DNA of 22,709 bases from Clostridia bacterium (GTDB lineage: Bacteria > Bacillota > Clostridia > Lachnospirales > WQUN01), in NCBI GenBank assembly GCA_025997155.1, contig BNUF01000023.1, positions 1 through 22,709 on the forward strand, given 5' to 3'. The position numbers were made by a program, and so were the translations under genes. Under the pieces are notes generated by a model that saw only the letters and a list, made by a program, of their open reading frames with translations, did not search any database and was not told where the DNA came from. Positions 8,056 to 16,082 of this stretch are shown piece after piece (position 1 is the first letter of the stretch; each line of letters begins with the position of its first letter).

Positions 8056-10782
8056 TTAAAGCAGTTCCGCCATAACGGTCTTTTTGTTGTGGAGCAAGTC
8101 GGAAATGATTGTTTCGCTTAGTTCCCAGCGGTACATTTGCTCGTATATGAGCGCGTTGTTGATTGCAAAAAATTCGTCGGTCGTGTCGTCGGACTTGATT
8201 GCGCGCGTGTTGCTTTCTTCCTGTTCCTTTGTGGTGATACTCCCGCCGCTGGTCTCCTCCGCGAAATAGTAGGAAATCGTTTCGCCGTAAAAATGCGGGA
8301 GAGTGCAAAGGTAAATCCCGAAACGGAAGTACTTCATCTTCACGCGGTAGGTGTGATTCTGCTCCGTCTTGTAGTAGGCGAACACGTTTTTATCAGGCAG
8401 CGTTTCGTGCCGTAAAATCAAACTCCTCTGAATATACGTATTTGAAATTTTTTTGTCTATGCAATCTTTCATACACGGAAAATACAAATCGGCGCGTTCC
8501 ATAAAAGCCGCGGCGCAAACGAGCAGTTTGTCGGATACCGTGTTGTACATTTTGTGATTTATATAAAGGTGCGTTATCGCTATGAGAGTCACGCTGTCGC
8601 CCGTGTGTTCGTAATGTTTCTCAAGGACGGAGAGGGTTTTGCTCTCCAGTTTAGTATTTTTTACGATTGCGGAGTAGCACAAAAAATATACGAAAAGATT
8701 AAGAATGTCGGCGTTCGCCTCGTACACGTTCGCGTACATTCGTACAAAGATTCTTTGCGCGTCGGCGCAAAGGCTGTGCGTTTCGACCGACCCAAGAAGT
8801 ATTCGCCTGTCGAGCTCAAGCGTCGGCGGAATCTGCGGCACGCGGGCGAGTTCCAAAAAATCGCGGAGACTGCCGTTGTAGTATGCCGTCACAATGTCCA
8901 TAAACTCTGTCTTGTAGTAGGATTTAAGTATAAGTTCGTAACAGGTGTCCGCAAGTTGTTTGTGATACTTTTTGTCATAAGCTATAATTTTTGTCACACA
9001 GTCGCAAAGCGTCTGTTCCTGAACGCAATGGGATTTTTTGAGGACAAGCGAAAGGGCGGCGTCATATTCGTTCGCCGCCATAAACGCGACAAGCATTTGC
9101 TCGATATAATCGTCGTTTAGGTAGTTTTCGTTTACGGACGTGTAGTATTCAATCGCCTTGTCGAATCGGTTAAGTTTCGCAAGGAGGTTGCCCAGCGCCG
9201 CCGCCGTCTGCATATTAAAATTTTCGCAAACACGCGGCAGGTTTTGCACGCGGCTTAATATCTCGATATACTCCTCACATTCCTTAACCAAAAAAGGTTC
9301 GCGGGCGTCGTGCGCGTCAATATCCGCCAGCGCAAGCCGCGCAAGGAGTATCGCCAAATTTTCGTCCTCTGGGTGGAGTTTCGCGAGATACCTGCACAAA
9401 CTATACGATTGCGCGACAATTTTTTTGAACTTTATGTTGCTGTCGACAATCGTTTTTCCGTCTTTCGCGAAACATATATACAGAATTTTGTCGGAGACGG
9501 ATTTCACGCGGACTTTGGCGGACGTAACAAAAAACGCCTCGTGTCCTGTTTTCTCTTTGTCAAAAACCCACACCGCCGCGACTTCCGAATCAGGCACAAT
9601 CCCTTCGTATACGGTCAAATCGGCGTACAGTATCTCCGCGCATTTTTTAAGCCGCGCCTCATACTCTTTTCCCGAGGCGTTTCGGAGGAAGTAGGAGTAT
9701 ATGCTGTTGAAGTATCTCCCCCGTTCGCCGATTTCAAGGCAGTTCGCCGCGAACGAAATTATCGCGGGTTTCTGCTTGTCGGCGAAATCGTTCAAATTTT
9801 CTTGGCTTATAAGGATATGATACACAAACGCCTTTACATTCGCGTCCTCAAGGTTTGACGGGTGGCGCAGGAAACGTTCCATAGTAAAATGTGAAAGTTT
9901 TTCCTCTTTTTGGTTGATGAACGCCGACTGGAGCAGACTGCTCTCAAGTTTGAGGATTTTGTCGCTGTCGCGCTGTTTGCTCGCCGCCGCCCTGTAATAA
10001 TGGTACGCTTCAAGGGTATAATCGCGTTTCGAGATACTGATTGTACATATTATATCAAGCAGCCAGTCCTTTGGATACTGGGCGTAAATTTGTTTAAGCA
10101 GCGGAAAGTTCAGATTTTGTTTCGGCATAAGTGAGTGGCGGTAGTCGTCAAGACACCTCTCCCCAAAGTCGATACCCTCCTTGACGCACCACGCCGCAAA
10201 GGGCGGAAACAGACAGGACGAGTCCTTGACGCGCCGCTCGGAGAACAGAAGGTACAGGCACACGTTTACAAGAAACCCACGCGGGGAAATCCGCGCAAGC
10301 GGCGCAAGCGTGTGGTACGCGTCCTGCGACTTCCCCTCGTACATTTGGATATACGCGATGTACAGCGCAACGTCTATATCCACGGATTCGTCAAGTATCT
10401 TGATTTTTTTGTTCGCGGATTTCACCTTGTCGGATTTGAGGTCGCGAAGCGCCGACAGAAAAATATATGTATTGTAGTTTTTCGGCTCGTTTTGGTTCAT
10501 ATAATTTTTGTACAAATAGAAGTCGCGTAGGATATCGCCCGCTCCCGCCGCGTTGCCCAGAAGAAGTTCAATAAACGCGGTCATAAGCTTGAGTTCGGAG
10601 GACGCTCCGTTAAAGGCGCGGATTGCCCTTGCCTCGCTGTACGCCCTGTCAAGATACTTTTTTTCATTAAAAATAACATACACGCAAATATAGCGGTAAA
10701 TCAAAAAGATAGCCGCCTTGACGGAGGTATGTTCCTTTGAAAAAAGTTCATAATGTTTGATTTTGTTGAGAAGTGTATCCAT
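8056..10782 (-). CDS. 908-residue helical-repeat protein, similar to the C-terminal part of DUF5717 proteins
   Basis: A large, soluble-looking, mainly alpha-helical protein with TPR-like helical pairs along most of its length, for example LNRFDKAIEYYTSVNENYL and EYDAALSLVLKK. It has no signal peptide or clear membrane span. The end, from about 800, changes to a beta-rich segment (HTYRVKMKYFRFGIYL, FYGETISYYFAEE) followed by NNALIYEQMYRWEL. I recall this end, and the neighbourhood with Hsp70 genes, from large Lachnospiraceae proteins of the DUF5717 family; this is from memory. The start ATG 10782 has AGGAG 9 nt upstream; 12 nt separate it from the previous gene and 14 from the next. It could be a scaffold or adaptor presenting clients to the Hsp70 encoded downstream. 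Confidence 0.65.
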   Translation of the reverse strand: MDTLLNKIKHYELFSKEHTSVKAAIFLIYRYICVYVIFNEKKYLDRAYSEARAIRAFNGASSELKLMTAFIELLLGNAAGAGDILRDFYLYKNYMNQNEPKNYNTYIFLSALRDLKSDKVKSANKKIKILDESVDIDVALYIAYIQMYEGKSQDAYHTLAPLARISPRGFLVNVCLYLLFSERRVKDSSCLFPPFAAWCVKEGIDFGERCLDDYRHSLMPKQNLNFPLLKQIYAQYPKDWLLDIICTISISKRDYTLEAYHYYRAAASKQRDSDKILKLESSLLQSAFINQKEEKLSHFTMERFLRHPSNLEDANVKAFVYHILISQENLNDFADKQKPAIISFAANCLEIGERGRYFNSIYSYFLRNASGKEYEARLKKCAEILYADLTVYEGIVPDSEVAAVWVFDKEKTGHEAFFVTSAKVRVKSVSDKILYICFAKDGKTIVDSNIKFKKIVAQSYSLCRYLAKLHPEDENLAILLARLALADIDAHDAREPFLVKECEEYIEILSRVQNLPRVCENFNMQTAAALGNLLAKLNRFDKAIEYYTSVNENYLNDDYIEQMLVAFMAANEYDAALSLVLKKSHCVQEQTLCDCVTKIIAYDKKYHKQLADTCYELILKSYYKTEFMDIVTAYYNGSLRDFLELARVPQIPPTLELDRRILLGSVETHSLCADAQRIFVRMYANVYEANADILNLFVYFLCYSAIVKNTKLESKTLSVLEKHYEHTGDSVTLIAITHLYINHKMYNTVSDKLLVCAAAFMERADLYFPCMKDCIDKKISNTYIQRSLILRHETLPDKNVFAYYKTEQNHTYRVKMKYFRFGIYLCTLPHFYGETISYYFAEETSGGSITTKEQEESNTRAIKSDDTTDEFFAINNALIYEQMYRWELSETIISDLLHNKKTVMAELL

Positions 10783-10794
10783 AGGTGATAACTC

Positions 10795-11976
10795 CTAGGG
10801 TTCTATTTGCAGCTTAAGCGTTTTCGTGTAACTCTCTGCGCGGACGGTGACTTCGGCGTTTATGTAGGGGCGTTGCTTGAACATAAACTGCGCGGTCTGG
10901 ACTCCGCTTAGTTTTATGACAAACGGCATCTTCATAGAACTTGCCTCAAGTTCATATTTAAACGCGTCAAAGCGCAGGGCGGGTTCGTTCGTCGTGATTT
11001 CAACAAGGACCTTTCTTGAAACGCGGCTGTCAAAAGCGATATAACCCCTTTCGTTCATATGAAAAGATTCTTTGATTAAATACGCGTTAAAGGGTTCGAG
11101 TCTTTTTACGTAAAATTTTACGGAACTGCCGCCCGCCTCGACTTCCTCAAAAGAATAGGACGACCGAATACGCGTCGGGTCAACGGTGTATTCGACGTCG
11201 GCAAAAGACGCGTAATCGAAATCCTCCGCCGTCAAATTCTCCTTGTCAAGAGTAAGCCACGGCGCGTTGTGTTTTTTTAAAAGTTTCACGTTAAGGAATC
11301 CGCGCAACTGTTTTTGAAACACAATCCGTCCGCGTACAATCTCGTTGGTGTAGGGGTTCGCCGTCACCGAAATGATATTCTCCGACGGCACGACATACGC
11401 GTGCGCCTTGAGTCGGTTCGATATGAAAAAGTTGTCGAGAGCTCGCGTTATGTCGGGGTCTTTGGCTATTTCGGCGTAACTGTCGATGTAGGGGTAGGAG
11501 ATTGCCCCGAGCCATTTCGGAAAATCGTCGGAGACAAAGAGATTTTTCGCGTTTTCGATATCCGCCTGTGCGTGTTTGAAAAAATCTTTGATTGAGGAAA
11601 GACGCTCGCCGCTTTTTGTTTCAAGGTAAAAAGGGCATACCTTTATCGTAATCGGCAAGCTCTTTTCGCCGCCGTTTCCCGTGATTACGACCGCGCTCTT
11701 GATTATGTCGCCCGCCTTGTACACGTCAAGTTCCGCCGTGTAGGTGACGACGGCGGAGTTCCCCTCAAAAGTTTCGGGGGAGAAACGCACCGCGTCCGAA
11801 TTCGAGAGGATTTTCCCGCGAAGAACGCCGCCGCCCTCGTTTTTTATGATAAATTTACCCGACGAAACGCCCGACGTTTCGATGTCGATTCTGGAAACGC
11901 TGATTTTCAGGGACGGGAGCGGAGTTTCAAACATTTCCGCCAGCTCTTTCAAATGATTATCGTCTGAATTTGTCAT
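10795..11976 (-). CDS. Beta-rich protein, possibly the N-terminal part of a split DUF5717-type protein
   Basis: A 393-residue protein. The first 130 residues resemble an immunoglobulin/BACON-like beta domain (FIIKNEGGGVLRGKILSN, then VYKAGDIIKSAVVITGNGG), and a helical stretch FFKHAQADIENAKNLFVSDD follows (about 149-168). The remainder is again beta-rich with repeated 'residue-x-VEITTNEP'-like strands. There is no signal peptide or membrane span. It starts at ATG 11976, overlapping the preceding stop as ATGA, with AAAGGA upstream, so the two are coupled. In my recollection DUF5717 proteins have such a domain fused ahead of the helical repeats; here the two parts are separate adjacent genes. 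The function is unknown, and the domain call is tentative. Confidence 0.6.
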   Translation of the reverse strand: MTNSDDNHLKELAEMFETPLPSLKISVSRIDIETSGVSSGKFIIKNEGGGVLRGKILSNSDAVRFSPETFEGNSAVVTYTAELDVYKAGDIIKSAVVITGNGGEKSLPITIKVCPFYLETKSGERLSSIKDFFKHAQADIENAKNLFVSDDFPKWLGAISYPYIDSYAEIAKDPDITRALDNFFISNRLKAHAYVVPSENIISVTANPYTNEIVRGRIVFQKQLRGFLNVKLLKKHNAPWLTLDKENLTAEDFDYASFADVEYTVDPTRIRSSYSFEEVEAGGSSVKFYVKRLEPFNAYLIKESFHMNERGYIAFDSRVSRKVLVEITTNEPALRFDAFKYELEASSMKMPFVIKLSGVQTAQFMFKQRPYINAEVTVRAESYTKTLKLQIEP

Positions 11977-12821
11977 AATTTTCCTTTGTCAAGTTTATCC
12001 AGGAGTTCGTTGTTGCTTTTGATTACGCCGAGCATACTCTCGGAGAGTTCCCCCTGAAGCGCGGAGAAAGTATTTTCGGTGTGGTACGAAACCATTGTGC
12101 CGAGCGCGCCGCCCAGTTCCGTCGTGATACTTTTTAGCGCGCCCTCGTAACGCGAAAGACTTTCCGTCAGCAGTGTCTGGTTTTTTTCGATATATGATAA
12201 AGCTTTGGTTAGAGTGTCGTTCTGCGTCTTTATTGCGGCGTTAAGACTTGACATTACGCCTTTTATGTCGGAAACGAAAAACTGCCCGAGTTCGCGGTCC
12301 AGATATTCGGCAAATTCCGACTTTAGAAGCCCGCGTATTTGCGAAATATCAAAAAACAGCAGAGGTATTTTTTGAAGAACGAGCAGTATAATAGTAATCC
12401 CCGCAAAAAATTGGTAATTACCGGAAAATAACATTAACCCCGCGCCGATAAACAATATGCTTTTTTCGGAGGAGACGAGAACGCCCGTCGCGCTGTCCTG
12501 CAAAAAAGTCATAAACCGCAAGCTCAAAAGGTGTTTTTCCACAATTTCGGCGGTGTTCGGAGACGGATTTTTCCTGCACGCGTTTATATAGGATTTCGTG
12601 ACGCTTGTAAAAAAGCCCTTGGGAGGGTAGGTAAAATCCGTCTTTGTCTTTATTTCTTTCGCGTTATGCCGAAACGAAAACAGCTTTGAGCGTATATTGA
12701 CAAAAAGCATAAAACGCATAACTACCAAAAGTATAAAATAAAGTATAAACGCAAAACTAATGTTCACAACGAACTGGTCGCCAACGTCAAACGCCGACAG
12801 CAACCCTGTATAAAAATCCAT
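11973..12821 (-). CDS. Membrane protein with long helical C-terminal tail, first gene of the Hsp70 operon
   Basis: A 282-residue protein. A hydrophobic segment at about 19-41 (FAFILYFILLVVMRFMLFV) is followed by a basic loop, and then hydrophobic segments at about 120-158 (LFIGAGLMLFSGNY, GITIILLVLQKIPLLFF). The last 110 residues are hydrophilic and helical with heptad-like spacing (TLTKALSYIEKNQTLLTESL), so a coiled coil is likely on one side of the membrane. Layout recalls MotA/ExbB-like or chemoreceptor-tail proteins, but I see no signature. The start ATG 12821 has GAGGTG upstream; a TTG four codons earlier is less likely. A good promoter lies 27 nt upstream. As first gene it could anchor the chaperone complex to the membrane; this is inference. 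Confidence 0.7.
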   Translation of the reverse strand: MDFYTGLLSAFDVGDQFVVNISFAFILYFILLVVMRFMLFVNIRSKLFSFRHNAKEIKTKTDFTYPPKGFFTSVTKSYINACRKNPSPNTAEIVEKHLLSLRFMTFLQDSATGVLVSSEKSILFIGAGLMLFSGNYQFFAGITIILLVLQKIPLLFFDISQIRGLLKSEFAEYLDRELGQFFVSDIKGVMSSLNAAIKTQNDTLTKALSYIEKNQTLLTESLSRYEGALKSITTELGGALGTMVSYHTENTFSALQGELSESMLGVIKSNNELLDKLDKGKL

Positions 12822-12847
12822 ACCGCACCTCAAACTGATATGTTATA

Positions 12848-12876
12848 ATTATACAGTATATTGAGGGAGTTCGCAA
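12848..12876 (-). promoter_or_regulatory. Sigma-A promoter of the six-gene Hsp70 operon
   Basis: On the minus strand TTGCGA (12876-12871), 17-bp spacer and TATAAT (12853-12848): 4/6 and 6/6. It sits in the divergent gap to the reductase gene. I see no CIRCE-type inverted repeat (TTAGCACTC...GAGTGCTAA) here, so HrcA control is not supported. Confidence 0.6.
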
Positions 12877-12887
12877 GGGGGTATTAT

Positions 12888-13592
12888 ATGTTGAAAAATG
12901 TACTTGTCACAGGGTCGTCAAGGGGGATTGGGCGGGCGGTTGCCGAGATTTTTTATGAATCGGGGTACAAGGTCGTCGTAAATTGCAAAAACAGCGCGGA
13001 CAAGCTGGAGGAGGTTCGGGCGACGGCTAGGTTTGCCGCGGACGTGTCGGATTATTATGAGTGCGTGAAACTGGTGGAATTCGCGAAACGCGAAACGGGC
13101 GGAATCGACATTTTGGTCAACAACGCGGGCGTACCATATGTAGGGTTATTTCAGGATATGAATGTTTACGATATCCAGCGGGTTTTGAACGTGAACCTGA
13201 CGTCGGTGATTAATATGTCGCGTCTGGTCGTCGGGGATATGGTTTCACGGCACAAGGGCGTGATAATCAACATATCGTCGGTATGGGGGGAGTACGGCGC
13301 GTCCTGTGAAGCTGTGTATTCCGCAAGCAAGGGCGGCGTAAACGCGTTTACAAAGGCGCTCGCGAAAGAGCTTGCCCCGGCGGGCGTTCGCGTGAACGCG
13401 GTATCCTGCGGGGTAATCGACACGGAGATGAACGCCTTTTTAAGCGACACCGAAAAAAAGGATTTAACCGAGCAAATCCCTATGGGGAGGTATGGACGCG
13501 ACACCGAAATCGCGGAAACGGTTCTGTTTTTGGCAAGCGATAAAAGCGCGTACACAACGGGTGCGGTTATCCCCGTGAACGGAGGGCTATAA
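12888..13592 (+). CDS. SDR-family reductase, FabG-like (3-oxoacyl-ACP reductase type)
   Basis: A 234-residue classical short-chain dehydrogenase/reductase. The NAD(P)-binding TGSSRGIG is at 8-15, NNAG at 78-81, and the catalytic Ser131 (INISSVWG), Tyr144 and Lys148 (YSASK) follow. The end PVNGG is the usual SDR C-terminal substrate-loop motif. The length fits FabG (about 245), and the best guess is reduction of 3-oxoacyl-ACP in fatty acid synthesis, but no other fab gene is near and many FabG-like SDRs use other substrates. The start ATG 12888 has AAGGGGG at 12875-12881 and a 6-nt spacer; the TTG at 12861 precedes that ribosome site. It is divergent from the Hsp70 operon and ends 2 nt from a convergent gene. 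Confidence 0.88.
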   Translation: MLKNVLVTGSSRGIGRAVAEIFYESGYKVVVNCKNSADKLEEVRATARFAADVSDYYECVKLVEFAKRETGGIDILVNNAGVPYVGLFQDMNVYDIQRVLNVNLTSVINMSRLVVGDMVSRHKGVIINISSVWGEYGASCEAVYSASKGGVNAFTKALAKELAPAGVRVNAVSCGVIDTEMNAFLSDTEKKDLTEQIPMGRYGRDTEIAETVLFLASDKSAYTTGAVIPVNGGL

Positions 13593-13594
13593 TT

Positions 13595-14011
13595 TCAAGC
13601 TTTGCCTTTGGTTATTCCGTGTTCTTTGAGTTTGCCGCTTGAGGGCTTTTTCTCTTCAGGCTTGTTTTTGCCGAACGCCTCTTTTACGCTGTCGTTCATT
13701 TTGATTGCGCAAGAGGAGCAGTACCGCCCCGTGACGATAGGTTTGCCGCAATTCCCGCAAGTGAGTCCGCCGTCCGCCGCCTGCGCCGACGAGATTTCGA
13801 TTCGCCCCTCGCGTATCCAGCGGAAAATTTGCTTGTGGCTCGCCCCCGTGATTTCGGCGACTTCCGCGAGTTTGCAGTCGGGGTGTTCCTTGATATACGT
13901 CCGCGCCTCGTCGAACAGTTTTTCTGTCTCCTTTTGGCAATCTTGGCAAACAGGAACACCTGTATACGTAAAAACTTTTTTACATTTTATGCAATTTCTG
14001 CTCTCCGCCAT
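13595..14011 (-). CDS. YvyF-like zinc-ribbon / helix-turn-helix protein
   Basis: A 138-residue protein. Two Cys pairs (Cys7/Cys10, Cys22/Cys25) precede a helix-turn-helix-like segment (about 47-70, AEVAEITGASHKQIFRWIREGR), and a second zinc-ribbon motif CGNCGKPIVTGRYCSSC (85-101) follows, with a basic, Pro/Lys-rich tail. This order matches the family called flagellar operon protein YvyF in Bacillus, which sits next to flgM, but there is no flagellar gene in the window. It is the last gene of the trpS-queT operon; its GAGG ribosome site overlaps the queT stop. The HTH and zinc sites suggest nucleic acid binding; the actual role is unknown. Confidence 0.75.
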   Translation of the reverse strand: MAESRNCIKCKKVFTYTGVPVCQDCQKETEKLFDEARTYIKEHPDCKLAEVAEITGASHKQIFRWIREGRIEISSAQAADGGLTCGNCGKPIVTGRYCSSCAIKMNDSVKEAFGKNKPEEKKPSSGKLKEHGITKGKA

Positions 14012-14018
14012 AATAACC

Positions 14019-14498
14019 TCATCCTTTCAATATATCAACTACCTGTTTATTTTTAAGTATAACAAACCGAAACAACGGATACCCGATAAGCGTCACAACC
14101 GCGAACTCCCCGACAACGACCGAAAGCACCGTGAGAAACAGCGGAATATGCGAAAGAGCGGCGATTTCCACCCCGACAGGAATTACAAACAGAACAGGGA
14201 GCAGCGACGCGATAAACAGATTCTTTGTTCTCGTTATGAAAAACACCGCGCAGCCCGTCATCGTTGTTCCGACAACCCAATCCACAATGCCGAAGGGAGA
14301 GGATACGACGTTTGAGATGAAACACCCGAGGGTTACGCCGATTGCGTACACGGGGTTTATGAACGCGAGCAGATTCAGTATTTCGGAGAAACGGAACTGC
14401 ACCTCGCGAAACGAGAGAGGCGCGAACCCCACGGTCAAAACGACGTACAAAGCGGCGGTAACGCCCGCAAGCGCGATACTTTTAACGGAAAGTTTCAT
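14019..14498 (-). CDS. queT: QueT-family transporter for a queuosine precursor
   Basis: A 159-residue integral membrane protein with about five hydrophobic segments, starting MKLSVKSIALAGVTAALYVV. The motif EVQFRFSEILNLLAFINP is characteristic of the QueT family, predicted substrate-binding (S) components of ECF vitamin transporters that import a queuosine precursor used in tRNA modification. The start is taken as ATG 14498, with AAGGAG 11 nt upstream (a long spacing); an in-frame GTG closer to the ribosome site would abut it. The Shine-Dalgarno forms one strand of a preQ1-I type pseudoknot, which independently supports the substrate. The energising ECF genes are not in the window. Confidence 0.9.
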   Translation of the reverse strand: MKLSVKSIALAGVTAALYVVLTVGFAPLSFREVQFRFSEILNLLAFINPVYAIGVTLGCFISNVVSSPFGIVDWVVGTTMTGCAVFFITRTKNLFIASLLPVLFVIPVGVEIAALSHIPLFLTVLSVVVGEFAVVTLIGYPLFRFVILKNKQVVDILKG

Positions 14499-14509
14499 AA
14501 AATAATACA

Positions 14510-14543
14510 CTCCTTGTTTTGTAGTGGTTTGCAAGGTAACACT
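14510..14543 (-). ncRNA. PreQ1-I riboswitch controlling queT translation
   Basis: Read on the minus strand, this 34-nt element has P1 AGUG (14543-14540) pairing with CACU (14526-14523). A loop holds CCUUG (14536-14532), which pairs with CAAGG (14516-14512), and an A-rich linker ACAAAA lies before it: the H-type pseudoknot of class I preQ1 aptamers. The C after CCUUG (14531) sits where the aptamer's preQ1-pairing C is found, and the tail resembles the Thermoanaerobacter tengcongensis aptamer. CAAGG includes the Shine-Dalgarno, so ligand binding would hide it and stop queT translation. P1 is only 4 bp. It starts 7 nt after the trpS stop. Confidence 0.75.
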
Positions 14544-14549
14544 TGTTGG

Positions 14550-15548
14550 TTATAGAGAAATAAACCCGACGGCTTTCTGCGCTTTTCGCATAATATCTTC
14601 CGCCGCCGCGTCCGCTTTTTGCGCGCCTTCTTTTAATATATCATCAAGAAAAGCCGCGTCCGCACGTATTTCATTGTATTTTTTTATAATCGGCTCAAGT
14701 TCCGATATGACGGCTTCGGCGACGGCTGTCTTGAATTTGCCGTAGCCCGCGCCCTCAAACTCTTTTTCGATATCGGTAAAATCTTTGCCCGTAACCGCCG
14801 AATATATGTTGATGAGGTTGCTTATGCCGGGTTTTTCCTCTGGAGCGAATCTCACGGTATTGTCGGAATCGGTGACGGCGCGTTTGAATTTGTTAAGTAT
14901 AGATTTCGGCTCGTCTAAAAGATAGACGACGTTCGCCGACGCGGGGTCGTCGGATTTCGACATTTTGCGCGTGGGTTCCTGAAGCCCCATAACGCGTGTA
15001 CCCGTTCTCGTGATATACGCCTCGGGGACTTTGAAAACGTCGCCGTAAAGGTTGTTGAACCGCGCCGCAATCGTGCGGGAAAGTTCAAGGTGCTGGGTCT
15101 GGTCTTCGCCGATAGGCACAAGCTCCGTCCCAAAAAGCAGAATGTCCGCCGCCATAAGCACGGGGTAGGTGAAAAGCCCCGCGTTAATGTTGTCCTCGTG
15201 CTTTTGCGACTTATCCTTAAACTGCGTCATTCTCGACAGCTCGCCCATATACGTGAAACACGAGAGTATCCACGCAAGCTGCGCGTGCGCCCGAACGTGC
15301 GACTGGGCGTACAGTATGTGTTTTTTGTAATCAAGCCCCGCCGATATCAAAAACGCCAAAAGGTCGCGCGCGTTTTTCTCAAGCGCTGCGGGGGACTGGC
15401 GTACAGTTATCGAATGCATATCGACGATGCAGTACCTGCACGAATAATCTTCCTGCAACGCCACCCAGTTCCTGAGCGCGCCGAGATAATTCCCGAGTTG
15501 CGGGCTTCCCGACGGCTGTATGCCGCTGAATACTATTTTTTGAGCCAT
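14550..15548 (-). CDS. trpS: Tryptophan--tRNA ligase
   Basis: Class I aminoacyl-tRNA synthetase that charges tRNA-Trp. The 332 residues match the bacterial length. The HIGH-equivalent region is FSGIQPSGSPQLGNYLGA (7-24), in which Gln-Leu replaces the usual first His as in Bacillus-type TrpRS. GEDQTQHLE (148-156) and KMSKS (195-199) are present. The start ATG 15548 has AGAGGTG and a 6-nt spacer; a GTG start three codons earlier would overlap that site. The predicted promoter leaves a leader of only about 17 nt, so there is no room for the T-box leader often found before trpS in Bacillota. It is co-directional with queT, 51 nt apart. Confidence 0.96.
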   Translation of the reverse strand: MAQKIVFSGIQPSGSPQLGNYLGALRNWVALQEDYSCRYCIVDMHSITVRQSPAALEKNARDLLAFLISAGLDYKKHILYAQSHVRAHAQLAWILSCFTYMGELSRMTQFKDKSQKHEDNINAGLFTYPVLMAADILLFGTELVPIGEDQTQHLELSRTIAARFNNLYGDVFKVPEAYITRTGTRVMGLQEPTRKMSKSDDPASANVVYLLDEPKSILNKFKRAVTDSDNTVRFAPEEKPGISNLINIYSAVTGKDFTDIEKEFEGAGYGKFKTAVAEAVISELEPIIKKYNEIRADAAFLDDILKEGAQKADAAAEDIMRKAQKAVGFISL

Positions 15549-15572
15549 AATATACACCTCTATCTGTAGCAG

Positions 15573-15601
15573 ATTATATCATATTACATAGGCGTAAGCA
15601 A
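15573..15601 (-). promoter_or_regulatory. Promoter of trpS
   Basis: Minus strand TTGCTT (15601-15596), 17-bp spacer, TATAAT (15578-15573). The -35 box is weak (3/6), the -10 perfect. Confidence 0.5.
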
Positions 15602-15642
15602 CCCCAATTTCGCTTTTCCTTAATACGAGAGAAGAAAGAAAT

Positions 15643-15795
15643 ATGGATATTTCAGACAGACTTAAAGATATACGCCGAGTCAATAAATTATATCAAATTG
15701 AATTTGCAAAAGCAATAGAAGTTTCATCAGGCAACGTAGGATATTAGGAACGCGGGTGTTCTGTGCCAACATCTATTGATTTAGGAGAACGGATT
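15643..15795 (+). pseudogene. XRE-family HTH regulator interrupted by an amber codon
   Basis: From ATG 15643 the frame reads MDISDRLKDIRRVNKLYQIE, then FAKAIEVSSGNVGY, stops at TAG 15745-15747, and continues ERGCSVPTS. This is the normal XRE (Cro/CI) helix-turn-helix, where the family has Trp at the position of the stop (GYWERG), so TGG to TAG is the simplest change. After about 15770 the similarity fades. A second TAG in the same frame is at 15919, and the frame would end in a TGA overlapping the next ATG (ATGA at 16083). No good ribosome site is visible. It is most likely a dead regulator, perhaps once paired with the HipA-N-like gene downstream. Confidence 0.75.
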
Positions 15796-16082
15796 TTGTT
15801 TGACAATTTCCGCGAAATGGACGAAAGAACCACCCCCGAAACCCCAACAGCAAATACATTATCCAACAAATCAGTATTCTCGAACAGAAAAACTGAGCTT
15901 CCCGCCGCCAACTTAGCATAGCTGTTCTTTTTGCAACCCTTTTCGGGAACATTTTTGAACCTTTTCTCCTTCACCGCCCACTATATCAAGAAGCTTTATT
16001 TTTATACATATAGGTACAGCGTTATTTGTACAGAATATAGGAGACATTGCGGAATTATGGCTGCATTCAGCGAGGTGAAGAT
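15796..16082 (+). other. Stretch without a recognisable gene between two broken genes
   Basis: Frames on both strands are short or broken. The plus frame continuing from the XRE pseudogene meets TAG at 15919. A minus frame of 76 codons (15974-15744) starts at GTG, has no motif I know and overlaps the XRE remnant. It is probably decayed sequence. Confidence 0.4.

Noticed and set aside
9310..9350. J-domain-like HPD motif in the operon
   Set aside because: The 908-residue protein has LHPEDEN, but the surrounding sequence is a helical repeat without J-domain helices.
12844..12849. Plus-strand TATAAT as promoter of the FabG-like gene
   Set aside because: No -35 element lies at 16-18 bp; the same bases serve better as part of the minus-strand promoter.
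15549..15601. T-box leader before trpS
   Set aside because: The -10 box lies only 24 nt from the start codon; there is no space for a T-box and no TGGN-type motif.
15744..15974. Minus-strand frame of 76 codons
   Set aside because: GTG start, no known motif, and it lies over the XRE remnant on the other strand.
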